This document shows, in pieces, positions 39,207 to 53,049 of a stretch of 64,000 nt of DNA (its first letter is position 1; each line of letters opens with the position of its first letter). The translations under genes were made by a program, and so were the position numbers. The stretch lies in NCBI RefSeq assembly GCF_003855255.1, contig NZ_CP034072.1:1116001-1180000 (forward strand), given 5' to 3'. Source of the stretch: Mycolicibacterium nivoides (GTDB lineage Bacteria > Actinomycetota > Actinomycetes > Mycobacteriales > Mycobacteriaceae). The notes under the pieces were generated by a model. That model saw only the letters and a list, made by a program, of their open reading frames with translations. It did no database searches and was not told where the DNA came from.

Positions 39207-39325
39207 GCCTCTCGGGCGAAGAGCAGAAGGCACCGATGAGCCTCTCGGGCGAAGAGCAGAAGGCACCGATGAGCCTCTCGGGCGAAGAGCAGAAGGCACC
39301 GATGAGCCTCTCGGGCGAAGAGCAG
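39203..39325 (+). repeat. 33-bp tandem repeat at the start of the post-bsaP membrane gene
   Basis: Four copies begin at 39203, 39236, 39269 and 39302, identical over 24 bases and differing only where the last copy runs into unique sequence. Each unit begins with an in-frame ATG and encodes [11 protein letters not shown] (the last MSLSGEEQ). The first ATG overlaps the bsaP stop. Only the first copy is preceded by the coupled bsaP reading frame. Confidence 0.93.
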
Positions 39326-39976
39326 ATGCTGTCGGTCGACCCGGCCCCCGCTGATATCCCGGGCGCACCGCGCGTTTCGCGTCAGCGGGCGGTACTGATC
39401 GTCATCGCCGCTCTTGCCGTGGCGGGTGCCGTCGTCGGTGCGCTGTGGGCGTTCCTGGCCCCCGGAGTGCATGGCGTGGTGGCGTTGACCCGCAGCGGTG
39501 ACCGGGTGCACGCCTACCTGGGCGGCGAATCCGACCACTTCTTCACCTCGGCGTTCATATTCGTCGGCTTGCTCGTCGTCCTGGGCGTCGTGGCGGCGGT
39601 GGCACTGTGGCAGTGGACCCCGCACCGCGGGCCGGTTCTGGTCGCCGCGTTGTCCGCCGGTTGTGCGGTGGCCACGGCGGTGGCCGCGGGTGTCGGTGCG
39701 GCACTTGCGCATTGGCGGTTCGGTTCGCTCGATATCGCGGGTGCACCGGTCACACCGGACAACCGTGTCCACTATGTGGTGGAAGCGGCGTCGGTCTTCT
39801 TCGGGCACACGCCGCTGCAGATCGCCGGCACGATCCTGTTCCCGGCGGCGATGGCCGCGATGGTCTACGCGTTGATCGCGGTCTCGACGGTTCGCGATGA
39901 TCTGGGCGCCTGGCCCCCTGTGCAGACGCCGACGTATCCGGTGATTCCGCCGGTGATCAGTTCACCTGGGGCTTGA
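39203..39976 (+). CDS. Four-helix membrane protein (Rv1591-like) with repeated N-terminus
   Basis: 257 residues from ATG 39203, overlapping the bsaP stop (ATGA). Residues 1-41 are the [11 protein letters not shown] repeats and residues 42-58 an acidic/proline spacer. Four membrane helices follow ([75 protein letters not shown]). The gene after bsaP in M. tuberculosis (Rv1591) is a membrane protein of similar topology without known function; the N-terminal repeat is the unusual part. Any of the four repeat ATGs could serve as start. Confidence 0.78.
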   Translation: MSLSGEEQKAPMSLSGEEQKAPMSLSGEEQKAPMSLSGEEQMLSVDPAPADIPGAPRVSRQRAVLIVIAALAVAGAVVGALWAFLAPGVHGVVALTRSGDRVHAYLGGESDHFFTSAFIFVGLLVVLGVVAAVALWQWTPHRGPVLVAALSAGCAVATAVAAGVGAALAHWRFGSLDIAGAPVTPDNRVHYVVEAASVFFGHTPLQIAGTILFPAAMAAMVYALIAVSTVRDDLGAWPPVQTPTYPVIPPVISSPGA

Positions 39977-40367
39977 CAGCAGCCGCCTCGAACAGCTCGA
40001 CGGGGTTGCCGTCGGGATCGCTGAGCTGGATCTGCCTGCCGCCGGGCCCTGTCTCCACCGTGTTGCGGAACACGATGCCGGCACCGCGCAACTCTGTGAT
40101 GGCCGCGTCGAGGTCATCGACCTCGAGCACGAATCGGTTGTTGCCTCCGGGTGTCTGCGGGGTGCCGTCAGGCAGTTGACGTGCGCCCGAGCTTCCCGGC
40201 CCGCTCAAGAACAGGGTGAGATGGCCGTTGGCCACCGACGCGAACGCCGGTCCGCCACGGAGGGCGATATCAAACCCGAGATGCTCGGTGTAGAAAGCGA
40301 CCGCGCGTTCGACGTCGGTGACCTGGTAGCGGACTGCGCCGGTTCGGTAGGTGATGGATCCAGACAT
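39957..40367 (-). CDS. VOC-family (glyoxalase-like) protein
   Basis: 136 residues, a glyoxalase/bleomycin-resistance/dioxygenase fold. Two beta-alpha-beta-beta-beta units are visible: VRYQVTDVERAVAFYTEHLGF near residue 12 and FVLEVDDLDAAITELRGAG near 78, ending in LSDPDGNPVELFEA with a metal-ligand glutamate. The reaction cannot be assigned. It is convergent with the upstream membrane gene (20-base overlap) and its promoter side faces an AraC-type gene. Confidence 0.83.
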   Translation of the reverse strand: MSGSITYRTGAVRYQVTDVERAVAFYTEHLGFDIALRGGPAFASVANGHLTLFLSGPGSSGARQLPDGTPQTPGGNNRFVLEVDDLDAAITELRGAGIVFRNTVETGPGGRQIQLSDPDGNPVELFEAAAVKPQVN

Positions 40368-40415
40368 GACCGCAGTCTGCCGACCTCCGCGGCGGATGTA
40401 TTGAACAAAATTGAC

Positions 40416-41231
40416 CTATGGCTCAAGCGCGATGTGGTCGTCCTTCGCGACGTACCCGCTTCGGCGTAGTTGCTCGGCGGGTGTCATCCCGGAGAATTCC
40501 TGGAACTCCCGGATCATGTGTGACTGGTCGGCGTATCCGTGCTCGGTGGCGAAGATGGACCAATGCGGCGCTGACAGTGCCCCGGAGACGGCGTCGTGTG
40601 CGTGCCGGAACCGCTGCAGGCGGGCAAACCGTTTGGGTGGCATTCCGACCTGGGTCGTGAACAGCTGGATCAGCCTGCGGTGGCTGAAGCCGACTTCGCG
40701 GGCCAGTTTTTCGATCGGCGGTTGGCGGCCGAGGCTGAGGGTGTTCACGGCAAAGGCCACTTCACGTGTCAGTTCGCGGTCGTCGTGTAGCCGGGCGAGC
40801 AATGCGCGTTCGACGATCGCCAGGCGTTGTGTGATCGACTTTGCCGCGCAGACCTCGGAACGGAGGTCGGCAACCGCGCCGTTCCACACCGCGTCGAGAT
40901 TGATGTGAGCGCCGAGTAGCTCGTCCGGTGATACTCCGAGGACTGCGCGTACGCCGCCCGGCTTGAAATGCACGCCGACCATGGCGGTGTGCTCGCTGGC
41001 GTCGATGTCGAACGGCCGGGCGTAGGGGCCCGAGACCACGGTTCCCGAAAATCGTTGTGAACCTTGATGGTTCGTTATGGTGACGGCGTCAGCGCTGAGA
41101 TTGATGACGAGTTCGGTGGTGCCGGTGGGCAGGATTCGCTCGGCGGAATACGTGGGTCCGTCCGCAATACACCACAAGTGGTCGACGCTGTTGCGCAAGG
41201 CCACCGACGGGGGTTGACGGATGTAACGCAT
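40416..41231 (-). CDS. AraC-family transcriptional regulator
   Basis: 271 residues. The N-terminal half (DHLWCIADGPTYSAERILPTGTTEL, then GVHFKPGGVRAVLG) is the sensor type found in DUF6597-like AraC regulators. The C-terminal AraC HTH pair occupies residues 165-260 (IEKLAREVGFSHRRLIQLF; HGYADQSHMIREFQEFSGMTP). It lies 48 bases upstream of and in the same direction as the VOC gene, which may be in its operon. Confidence 0.86.
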   Translation of the reverse strand: MRYIRQPPSVALRNSVDHLWCIADGPTYSAERILPTGTTELVINLSADAVTITNHQGSQRFSGTVVSGPYARPFDIDASEHTAMVGVHFKPGGVRAVLGVSPDELLGAHINLDAVWNGAVADLRSEVCAAKSITQRLAIVERALLARLHDDRELTREVAFAVNTLSLGRQPPIEKLAREVGFSHRRLIQLFTTQVGMPPKRFARLQRFRHAHDAVSGALSAPHWSIFATEHGYADQSHMIREFQEFSGMTPAEQLRRSGYVAKDDHIALEP

Positions 41232-41260
41232 CTACCCCCATTGTGCCAGCTCCCGGCAGA

Positions 41261-42592
41261 TCAGAGCGGGCGTCGCCGGACAGTGCGTCCCAAGGCGACC
41301 TTGGTGGCGATTCCGGCCAGCCGCGCCATGCCCATGTAGGTGATCGGGTTGAGCAGGGTCGGCCACTTGGACCGCACCAGGTTGGCGGTCAGTGGGCGAT
41401 CGGCGAACCGGTCTGTCAGCCAGCGCAGCGCCATCGGCGCCGAGAACGGGTGCAGCAGCAGGTGCTCGCTGAACATGTCGCGGTGATAGGTCACGTCGGC
41501 GCCGCCGGCCAGATAGGTATCGGCGAGTTCGTCGATGTCTCCGACCGAGATGATCTCGTCGTGCACGGCCTGCACGATCAGCACGGGCGGAACCGGCACG
41601 GCCACACCGAGTTTGGTGTCCTCGAACACCTCGCTGACCTCGGGCCCGTCGAGGATCTCGTCCAGCGGCATGTCGACCAGGTCGGCCATGTCGGTCCGGA
41701 ACATCCGCACGACGGCTTCCACGGTGGTCATGCGGTGCAACCGGTCGAGGATTTTGCGTCCCTCGGTCGTGGCGTGCTCGGCGATGACCTGATTGAGATT
41801 GGGGTAAATGTCGGCGAGCGCGGCCACCACAAGGGCGGGCAGGCCCGAGAACACGGTGCCGTTGAGCCGGCGGAAGGTGTTTCCGAGATTGCCGACCGGC
41901 GAGCCGAGGACGGCGCCGACGATGTTGAGCTCGGGTGCGTAGCTGCCGGCCATTTCGGCAGCCCAGGTACTGGCCAGACCGCCGCCGGAGTATCCCCACA
42001 GGCCGATGCGTGTTGTCGGCGACAGCGCCAGGTGTTCGGTGTTGATGGCCGCGCGCAAGCCGTCGAGTACTCGGTAGCCCGGCTCGTAGGGCGCGCCCCA
42101 CATGCCGTTGACGCCCTCATGGTCGGGAACCGAGACCGCCCAGCCCTCGGCCAGGGCGGCCGAGATCAGCAGGAATTCCAGCTGGGCCAGGGAACCGGTG
42201 GCCTTGGCGTGGTGGCGTAGGGCGTAGGACGGGAAGCATCGGGCCGAGATCGCGTCGATCGCGCACTGGTACGACACGATCGGACAGTCCGGTGCGGCGT
42301 CGGCCGGGACGATGACGGTGGTGGCGGCGGCCTCAGGGATGCCGTTGCGGTCGGTGGAGCGGTAGAGCAGCTGCGTGGCCTGCAGCCGTTGCGGGATCAG
42401 GCCCAGAAACGCCAGTTCGACATCACGGCTGCGCAGGACGGTGCCCGGTTCGGCGTGCTGGAACCCCGCGGGCGGTACGTAGAATGGGTCTTTGTGGGGG
42501 AGTACGGGTCGAGCGGCCGGGTCGAGGTCCTCGTGAGGTGCCCGACCGATCCACTCGGCTCCCGAGACGCTGGCCGCACTGCCCAAGTCCAT
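41261..42592 (-). CDS. Lipase family protein (secretory-lipase/LIP type)
   Basis: 443 residues. An alpha/beta-hydrolase with nucleophile elbow GLWGYSGGG near residue 200, and a later [13 protein letters not shown] segment carrying the acid. The N-terminus [22 protein letters not shown] is typical of LIP-family triacylglycerol lipases; the mycobacterial orthologue at this place is Rv1592c. No strong Sec signal peptide is visible. Its gene is upstream of and divergent in position from nrtR only by being on the same strand 42 bases away. Confidence 0.86.
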   Translation of the reverse strand: MDLGSAASVSGAEWIGRAPHEDLDPAARPVLPHKDPFYVPPAGFQHAEPGTVLRSRDVELAFLGLIPQRLQATQLLYRSTDRNGIPEAAATTVIVPADAAPDCPIVSYQCAIDAISARCFPSYALRHHAKATGSLAQLEFLLISAALAEGWAVSVPDHEGVNGMWGAPYEPGYRVLDGLRAAINTEHLALSPTTRIGLWGYSGGGLASTWAAEMAGSYAPELNIVGAVLGSPVGNLGNTFRRLNGTVFSGLPALVVAALADIYPNLNQVIAEHATTEGRKILDRLHRMTTVEAVVRMFRTDMADLVDMPLDEILDGPEVSEVFEDTKLGVAVPVPPVLIVQAVHDEIISVGDIDELADTYLAGGADVTYHRDMFSEHLLLHPFSAPMALRWLTDRFADRPLTANLVRSKWPTLLNPITYMGMARLAGIATKVALGRTVRRRPL

Positions 42593-42634
42593 CAGGGCAT
42601 TCTTGCTTAAGAAGGGTCTAAGAATCCAGTCGAC

Positions 42635-43327
42635 TCACCCGGGTGGGCGTAGAGCAGCGAATTCGTCGGTGACGCGGTACCGCGAGTCGGTGAATCGGTA
42701 GAGGGCGGCGGGGCGCCCCCCGCTGCGGCCCGATCGGGCGGTGGTTCCGGTGCGGGTGATGACCTTGCGACGTTCCAGAACCCGCTGCAGGTTGGTCGCG
42801 TCGACTTGGTGGTCGAGTGCGGCGCTGTAGATGTCCCGTAGCGTCGAGAGCGCGAATTCTTTTGGTGCCAAGGCGAATCCGATATTGGTGTAAGACATCT
42901 TGGCCACCAGCCGGGTGCGTGCGTGCTCGACCATCGGCGCGTGGTCGAAGGCCATCGGGGGCAGGTCGCTGACCGGATGCCACCGGGTGTCCGGCGGCAG
43001 GGCCGGGGTGGACGGGGAGGGCACCAGGCCCAGGAATGTGGATGCGATCGTCCGCATGCCGGGCACCCGGACCGGGTCGGAGAACACCGCCAGCTGCTCC
43101 AGGTGGGCGATCTCGCGCAGGTCAACCTTCTCGGCCAGCTGGCGCCGCACCGAGCTGGTCAGATCCTCGTCGTCCTCCAGTCGTCCGCCCGGCAGGGACC
43201 ATTTGCCCCGCTCCGGATCCAGCGCACGCTGCCACAGCAGCACGTTGAGCGTGGGTTGCTTGGTGTCGAGCCCGCGAACCTGGAACACAACGGCGAGTAC
43301 TTCGTGCGCGGTGTTACCATGTGGCAT
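42635..43327 (-). CDS. nrtR: NrtR-type Nudix regulator of NAD synthesis
   Basis: 230 residues from ATG 43327. A Nudix-like domain (residues 1-140; [16 protein letters not shown]... then AEKVDL, a degenerate Nudix box) is followed by a winged-helix DNA-binding domain ([25 protein letters not shown]). This order defines NrtR, which represses NAD biosynthesis genes and senses ADP-ribose-type ligands. It is divergent from nadABC with a perfect palindrome between, as in M. smegmatis. A minus-strand TATAAT (43340-43335) ends 7 bases before the ATG, so the transcript is leaderless and the operator abuts its first codon. Confidence 0.88.
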   Translation of the reverse strand: MPHGNTAHEVLAVVFQVRGLDTKQPTLNVLLWQRALDPERGKWSLPGGRLEDDEDLTSSVRRQLAEKVDLREIAHLEQLAVFSDPVRVPGMRTIASTFLGLVPSPSTPALPPDTRWHPVSDLPPMAFDHAPMVEHARTRLVAKMSYTNIGFALAPKEFALSTLRDIYSAALDHQVDATNLQRVLERRKVITRTGTTARSGRSGGRPAALYRFTDSRYRVTDEFAALRPPG

Positions 43328-43350
43328 GTTTTCGATTATAAGTCGAAAAC
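43328..43350. promoter_or_regulatory. NrtR operator between nrtR and nadA
   Basis: GTTTTCGA (43328-43335), 7-base spacer, TCGAAAAC (43343-43350): a perfect 8-base inverted repeat. The spacer and inner arm hold -10 elements for both directions (minus TATAAT 43340-43335; plus TATAAG 43338-43343). A bound repressor would cover both start sites. Confidence 0.82.
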
Positions 43351-43373
43351 CTGACGTAGTGGAGGAGGTCGGC

Positions 43374-44413
<1,040 letters not shown>

Positions 44414-44417
<4 letters not shown>

Positions 44418-46015
44418 CTCCGACGGGCAGTGCCCGGGGATCAAACCGCTTCGCCTGCGGCAGTTCAACGCTGTGGCAGCAGCGCGCTGACGTCGTCGTG
44501 GTCGGCACCGGGGTCGCGGGCCTGGTGGCAGCCCTGGCCGCGCACCGCCGCGGCCGACGGGTGGTGGTGCTGAGCAAGGCCCGCGAGACCGCGACCTTCT
44601 ACGCCCAGGGCGGGATTGCCGTCGTGCTGCCCGACACCGACGATTCCGTCGAGGCGCACGTCGCCGACACGGTGACCGCCGGCGGGGGCCTGTGCGACCC
44701 GGACGCGGTGCGCTCCATCGTCGCGGCAGGCTATGACGCGGTCGCCGATCTGGTGGCCGACGGCGCACAGTTCGACGAGACCGCTCCCGGGCGTTGGGCG
44801 CTGACCCGCGAGGGCGGTCACACCCGGCGCCGGATCATTCACGCCGGCGGCGATGCCACCGGGGCCGAGGTGCAGCGGGCTCTCGATTCTGCGGCCGCCA
44901 CTCTCGACATCCGCCGTGACCATGTGGCGCTGGAGGTCCTGCGCGACGAGGCCACGGTGACCGGGGTACTGGTCCGCAATGAGGACGGCGTGGGCATCAT
45001 CCACGCGCCGTCGGTCATTCTGGCCACCGGGGGCCTCGGCCACGTGTACGAGGCCACCACCAACCCGAGCGGCTCGACCGGTGACGGCATCGCGCTCGCG
45101 CTGTGGGCCGGCGTTCCGGTCCGTGACATCGAGTTCGTCCAGTTCCACCCGACGATGCTGTATGCCGAGAACAGCGGCGGGCGACGCCCACTCATCACCG
45201 AAGCGCTGCGCGGTGAAGGCGCTGTACTCGTTGACTCGCAAGGTAACTCGGTAACCGGCGGGGTGCACCCGATGGGGGACCTGGCCCCGCGGGACGTGGT
45301 CGCCGCAGCCATCAACGCCCGGCTGAGCGCCACCGGCGACCCGTGCGTGTACCTCGACGCCCGGGGCATCACCCGGTTCGCCGACCGGTTTCCCACGGTG
45401 GCGGCGGCGTGTGCGGCGGCCGGTGTCGACCCGACGCGCCAGCCCATCCCGGTGGTTCCGGGCGCCCACTACAGCTGTGGCGGCGTGGTCACCGACGTGC
45501 ATGGCCGCACCGAACTGCCCGGGCTGTTCGCCGCGGGCGAAGTGGCCCGGACGGGGATGCACGGGGCCAACCGGTTGGCCTCCAACAGCCTTCTGGAAGG
45601 GCTGGTCGTCGGCGGCCGGGCCGGTCGGCTGGCCGCCGAACACGCCGGCGCGGCAGGCCCGGTGCGCGCACAGGCGCCGCAGGACCGCCGTCAAGACTCG
45701 GTCGACCGAGATGTCCTGCAGCACGCCATGTCTGAGCATGCCTCAGTGGTCCGCGATGCCGATGGCCTCCACCGGCTCGATGCCATTCTGGCCGGCGCGC
45801 GATCAGTGCAGCCCGCCAACCGTCAGAGCTTCGAGGACGCGGCCCTCACCGCGACGGCACAGGCGATTGCCGTCGCAGCCCTGGCCCGTACCGAAAGCCG
45901 TGGCTGCCACCATCGCGGCGATTACCCCGAAACCGACCCCGCTCAGGAGCATTCCGTGACGATTCGCGCCGTAGCCGGCCGTCCCGCCCTCGACACCGCA
46001 ACGGCGGTGTGCTGA
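44414..46015 (+). CDS. nadB: L-aspartate oxidase
   Basis: 533 residues. The Rossmann FAD motif [20 protein letters not shown] lies near residue 29, with [17 protein letters not shown], the catalytic EFVQFHPT and AARLSATG-type loops, and [21 protein letters not shown] near residue 390. It produces iminoaspartate for NadA. It overlaps nadA by 4 bases and nadC by 1. Confidence 0.96.
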
Positions 46016-46872
46016 TGGCACTTTCGGATCTGGAGCTGGCCGAGGCGCGTGCCACGATCGCGCGGGCGCTCGAAGAGGACCTGCGCTACGGCCCGGATAT
46101 CACGACGCTCGCCACCGTGGGCGCCGACGCCATGACCACCGCCTCGGTGGTCAACCGGGAGCCGGGTGTGGCCGCGGGTGTCGACATCGCGCTGATGGTG
46201 CTCGACGAGGTGCTCGGCGCCGATGGCTACCGCGTGATCAACCGTGTCGAGGACGGTGCCCGGCTGGACGCCCGTTCGACGATCCTGACGGTCGAGGCGT
46301 CGACCCGCGGGCTGCTCACCGCCGAACGCACGCTGCTCAACCTGATGTGCCACCTGTCGGGGATCGCCACCGCGACCGCTGCCTGGGTCGATGCGGTAGC
46401 CGGCACCAACGCCAAGATCCGGGACACCCGCAAGACGCTGCCGGGCATGCGTGCGCTGCAGAAGTACGCGGTGCGCGTCGGTGGCGGCGTCAACCACCGG
46501 ATGGGACTGGGCGACGCGGCCCTGATCAAGGACAACCACGTAGCCGCGGCCGGGTCGGTGCTGGCCGCTCTGAAGGCGGTCCGGGCCGAGGCGCCGGATC
46601 TGCCGTGTGAGGTCGAGGTCGATTCGCTCGAACAACTCGACGATGTGCTCTCGGCCGACGTGGAACTGGTGCTGCTGGACAACTTCCCGGTCTGGCAGAC
46701 CCAGATCGCGGTTCAGCGCCGGGACACGCGCTCGCCCAAGACGCTGCTGGAATCCTCGGGCGGCCTGACGCTGGACAGCGCCGCCGATTACGCCGGCACC
46801 GGGGTCGACTACCTCGCGATCGGCGCCCTCACCCACTCGGTGCGGGCGCTCGACATCGGTCTGGACACCTAA
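46015..46872 (+). CDS. nadC: Nicotinate-nucleotide pyrophosphorylase (carboxylating)
   Basis: 285 residues from ATG 46015, the same length as M. tuberculosis NadC; a GTG at 46009 would add two residues. Signatures: EDLRYGPDITT, RGLLTAERTLLNLMCHLSGI, IRDTRKTLPGMRALQKYAV and the KDNH in GDAALIKDNHVAAAG. It makes nicotinate mononucleotide from quinolinate and PRPP. The start overlaps the nadB stop by one base. Confidence 0.96.
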   Translation: MALSDLELAEARATIARALEEDLRYGPDITTLATVGADAMTTASVVNREPGVAAGVDIALMVLDEVLGADGYRVINRVEDGARLDARSTILTVEASTRGLLTAERTLLNLMCHLSGIATATAAWVDAVAGTNAKIRDTRKTLPGMRALQKYAVRVGGGVNHRMGLGDAALIKDNHVAAAGSVLAALKAVRAEAPDLPCEVEVDSLEQLDDVLSADVELVLLDNFPVWQTQIAVQRRDTRSPKTLLESSGGLTLDSAADYAGTGVDYLAIGALTHSVRALDIGLDT

Positions 46873-47696
46873 CCCGCAGCGGTGCGGCGTAATTCGCGCC
46901 GGGTCGCGGTCGGCGTCCACCCGGTGTGCGCACGCACTGTGCGGCAGAAGTGAGCCTGGTCGGCGAAGCCCAGCGTGGCCGCGACATCGGCCATCGTGGA
47001 TTCACCGCGTTGCAGATGCTCGAGCGCCCAACCGACCCGGACCCGGTTGCGGTACCGCGTCACCGACACCCCGAGTTCATTGCTGAACGAGCGGCTCAGC
47101 CGGTAGGGGGAAACACCGAGAGCGGCAGCGAGGGGGAACAGGCCCCCGGCAGCGTCATCGGCCTGCCTGATCGCATCGCGCGCCTGGGCCACCAAACGCC
47201 GCTCGGAATGCCGGGCGGGTGATCCGGCCGGTATCGGTCGTTGCGCCGCGGAACGCAGCGCCGTACCGACCAGCCGCACCAGACCCTCGGCCAGCTGGTA
47301 ATCGGGATCAGCGTGGCCGGCGGCGAGTAGCCGCCTGTGCGCCAGTTCGAGACGGGCGTCCACGTACACGGCGGCAGGCCCGAGCCGTTTCGGCTCGCCG
47401 GCGAGGTGCCACCAGTTCTCGGCGGTGAGTTGCAACGACGTACAGGCATCTCCGCCGTGCGGATGGGCGAAATGTTCGGGCTCCCCGGGCGCACCGAGGT
47501 AGCCGAGCGTCGCATCGTGCTCCACCGCGCCGCCGGATCCGCGACGGTGAAAGCTCCCCGAGCGCACCAGGACGAACCGCCCGTCGACCGGACGTTCGGG
47601 CTCGGACCAGTCGGCGTGCTCCCCGGTGCAGCTCCAGGTGGCGATGCTGAAATCCGGCCGGGAAGCCAGCGTCTGTGCGGTCAACACCTTCTGCAC
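46869..47696 (-). CDS. AraC-family transcriptional regulator
   Basis: 275 residues from GTG 47696; an in-frame TTG at 47753 would add 19 non-conserved residues. The N-terminal half is a cupin-like sensor (GRFVLVRSGSFHRR...). The C-terminal AraC double HTH occupies roughly residues 170-270 (LFPLAAALGVSPYRLSRSFSNE; VAATLGFADQAHFCRTVRAHTGWTP). It is convergent with nadC (4-base overlap) and divergent from a small SRPBCC gene, its likely partner. Confidence 0.84.
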   Translation of the reverse strand: MQKVLTAQTLASRPDFSIATWSCTGEHADWSEPERPVDGRFVLVRSGSFHRRGSGGAVEHDATLGYLGAPGEPEHFAHPHGGDACTSLQLTAENWWHLAGEPKRLGPAAVYVDARLELAHRRLLAAGHADPDYQLAEGLVRLVGTALRSAAQRPIPAGSPARHSERRLVAQARDAIRQADDAAGGLFPLAAALGVSPYRLSRSFSNELGVSVTRYRNRVRVGWALEHLQRGESTMADVAATLGFADQAHFCRTVRAHTGWTPTATRRELRRTAAG

Positions 47697-47786
47697 GTTA
47701 GCGGCCGGGACCGACAGTCCGGGCCGGCGCCGACAGCCCGCAAGAATGTTCAAGACACCAGGTCAACGCCCGGCCAGACTGGTGCC

Positions 47787-48197
47787 ATGGCATCGATCCA
47801 GATCGAGTTCGACGTGGAAGCCGACAGTTCCCCGGTGTGGCAGGTGATCGGCGATTGGGCAGATGGCCCGGTGCGGATGGCGCCGGGCTTCGTGGCGTCC
47901 TGCGATGCGGACGGCGACGTTCGCGTCGTGACGTTCGCAGACGGATTCGTCGCCCGCGAGCGTCTGGTCAGCCGCGACGACCAGGCCCGCCGGATCGCCT
48001 ACTCGCTGATCGGCGACACAGCCCGGCCCGAGCACGACAATGCGGTGATGCAGGTGGTGGCGGAGGGACCGAACCGCTGCCGCTTCCTGTGGTCTCGCGA
48101 TGTGCTGCCGCACGATGCCGCCGGCGCCTTGCGGGCGGCGATGGAGCGGGCAGCGCCGATCATCAAGGGCGCGCTGGAGGGCCGGACAGGCGGCTAG
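47787..48197 (+). CDS. SRPBCC family protein
   Basis: 136 residues. It begins SIQIEFDVEADSSPVWQVIGDWADG, the SRPBCC/polyketide-cyclase opening, continues with strands (GDVRVVTFADGFVARERLVS; RRIAYSLIGD) and ends with a long helix (AAGALRAAMERAAPIIKGAL). Proteins of this kind (MxaD/PYR1-like) bind small hydrophobic ligands. It is divergent from the AraC-type gene 90 bases away. Confidence 0.82.
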   Translation: MASIQIEFDVEADSSPVWQVIGDWADGPVRMAPGFVASCDADGDVRVVTFADGFVARERLVSRDDQARRIAYSLIGDTARPEHDNAVMQVVAEGPNRCRFLWSRDVLPHDAAGALRAAMERAAPIIKGALEGRTGG

Positions 48198-48829
48198 GCC
48201 GTCGCGCCGCGACGCACCAGCGAGAGCACCACGGCGGCGGTCGCGAACAGCCCGGAGAACACCCGGCCGAGGATGGTCTGCTGCCGCGGCGTCTGCAGCC
48301 AGTTGAGCAACCGCGCCGCCAGCCCGGTGTAGAGGCTCATCACGACCACGTCGACGGCGACCATCGTCGCCCCGATCGCCAGATATTGCGGCAGCAACGG
48401 CGCGGTCGGCACTACGAACTGCGGCAGCACCGCGACCAGGAACACCAACCCTTTCGGATTGGTGGTGTTCACCAGGAATCCGCGCATCACCAAGGCCAAC
48501 CGGCCCCGCTCGCCCTCGCCGCCCATCCGGGCGCGCAGATCCTGCGAGGCGCTACGCCACTGCTGGATCGCCAGGTAGATCAGATAGGCCACACCGATCC
48601 ACTTGACGATGTGGAAGGCCAGCATCGACTTGGCGACGACGGCGCCCAGGCCGGCGGCGACCAACACCAGTTGTGCAAGCAGCCCGAGCTGGAGTCCGAG
48701 CACGCTCCATGACCCACGGCGTACGCCATGAGTCAGGCCGGTCGCCATCGACTGGATCGCCCCGGCTCCCGGGGACAGGCTGATAGCGATCGAAGCGCCG
48801 AGAAACGCGAGCCAGATCTGCCAGGTCAT
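48194..48829 (-). CDS. LysE/RhtB-family amino-acid exporter
   Basis: 211 residues with six membrane helices. The N-terminus WLAFLGASIAISLSPGAGAI carries the LysE-family SPGP-like motif, and GFLVNTTNPKGLVFLVAVLPQF the second signature. Such proteins export amino acids such as homoserine, threonine or lysine; the substrate is not predictable. It is convergent with the SRPBCC gene (4-base overlap). Confidence 0.87.
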   Translation of the reverse strand: MTWQIWLAFLGASIAISLSPGAGAIQSMATGLTHGVRRGSWSVLGLQLGLLAQLVLVAAGLGAVVAKSMLAFHIVKWIGVAYLIYLAIQQWRSASQDLRARMGGEGERGRLALVMRGFLVNTTNPKGLVFLVAVLPQFVVPTAPLLPQYLAIGATMVAVDVVVMSLYTGLAARLLNWLQTPRQQTILGRVFSGLFATAAVVLSLVRRGATA

Positions 48830-48850
48830 GTATGCAGTCTGGCGACCCTG

Positions 48851-49261
48851 TCAAACGATATCTGCGACGAAGACGCCCATCCGGCGGGCCGCATTCCGGG
48901 GGATTCGGGGGAGCGTCGGATCGTCAGTGCCCGCCGGCAGGACGCGCGGATTGGTGATCTTGATGTCGCCACGGAACACGTGCACGTCGGCCCCGCCCGC
49001 GGCGATCACGTTCTTCACCCAGTTGGTCTTGCCGTGCATGAGTGTCACAGCGAAGACATTGCCCTTGCGGTAGCTGGTGACGATCGTCTCGTACGGCGTA
49101 CCGGAGGTGCGGCCCCGGTGCTTGATCACGGTGAACCCCGGCAGGCGCTTGGAAAATGGTTTCACCAGCGGGTTGATGTATTTGATCTGGAACCGCTCCA
49201 GGGCGGGCGGCATGAGCATCGGTACGCCGGGGGCGTTGTTCGGGTGGTCTTTCGCGGACAT
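48851..49261 (-). CDS. Deazaflavin (F420)-dependent nitroreductase-family protein
   Basis: 136 residues from ATG 49261. The Ddn-like fold is recognised by NPLVKPFSKRLPGFTVIKHRGRTSG..., VTSYRKGNVFAVTLMHGKTN and W-K-N-V-I-A-AGG. F420H2-dependent reductases of this family act on quinones or nitro compounds. A gene of this type (Rv1598c) also lies directly before hisD in M. tuberculosis. It is divergent from hisD across 104 bases. Confidence 0.84.
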   Translation of the reverse strand: MSAKDHPNNAPGVPMLMPPALERFQIKYINPLVKPFSKRLPGFTVIKHRGRTSGTPYETIVTSYRKGNVFAVTLMHGKTNWVKNVIAAGGADVHVFRGDIKITNPRVLPAGTDDPTLPRIPRNAARRMGVFVADIV

Positions 49262-49352
49262 CTGGGGCTCCGTTCGGCAGTCTGAAACCACCCTACGGCG
49301 CGTCGGGCCGGCGGCAGTGGGCGACGGATTTTTATCAACTGGACTGATCAGG

Positions 49353-49358
49353 GACAAT
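49353..49358 (+). promoter_or_regulatory. -10 element of the his operon
   Basis: GACAAT ends 7 bases before the hisD ATG at 49366, giving a leaderless transcript. There is no room for a leader peptide or T-box, so transcription attenuation by histidine codons is not indicated here. No strong -35 is visible. Confidence 0.45.
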
Positions 49359-49365
49359 CGAACCG

Positions 49366-52431
<3,066 letters not shown>

Positions 52432-52435
<4 letters not shown>

Positions 52436-53049
52436 CCAAGAAAGTCATCGTTCTCGACTACGGATCGGGCAATCTGCGGTCGGCTCAGCGTGCGCTGGAG
52501 CGGGTCGGTGCCGACGTCGAGGTCACGGCCGATCCGGGCGCCGCCGCGGCAGCCGACGGACTGGTGGTGCCCGGTGTCGGTGCGTTCGAGGCGTGCATGA
52601 CCGGACTCCGGGCGATCGGCGGCGAGAAGATCATCGCCGACCGCCTGCAGCACGGTCGTCCGGTGCTCGGGGTCTGCGTCGGCATGCAGATCCTGTTCGC
52701 CCGCGGGGTGGAATTCGGGACGGAGTCCACCGGTTGTGGGCAGTGGCCCGGCTCGGTGACCCGACTGGACGCCCCGGTGATTCCGCACATGGGGTGGAAC
52801 GTCGTCGACGCGGCCGCCGGTAGCACCCTGTTCAAGGGGCTCGACGCCGCCACGCGTTTCTATTTCGTGCATTCGTACGCAGCCCAGGAGTGGTCCGGTA
52901 ATCCGGACGCACTGGTCACCTGGGCGACGCATCATGTGCCCTTCATTGCCGCCGTCGAAGACGGCGCGTTGTCGGCCACGCAATTTCATCCGGAGAAGAG
53001 TGGCGACGCCGGTGCGACGCTTCTCGCGAATTGGGTTGAGGGACTGTGA
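52432..53049 (+). CDS. hisH: Imidazole glycerol phosphate synthase, glutaminase subunit
   Basis: 205 residues. Class I glutamine amidotransferase triad: Cys in [10 protein letters not shown] near residue 81, and His-Glu in [10 protein letters not shown] near residue 186. It supplies ammonia to HisF, which is encoded three genes downstream. It overlaps hisB by 4 bases and hisA by 4. Confidence 0.96.

Noticed and set aside
39203..39325. Repeat array considered as CRISPR
   Set aside because: The units are contiguous, with no spacers, and encode an in-frame peptide; no cas genes are present.
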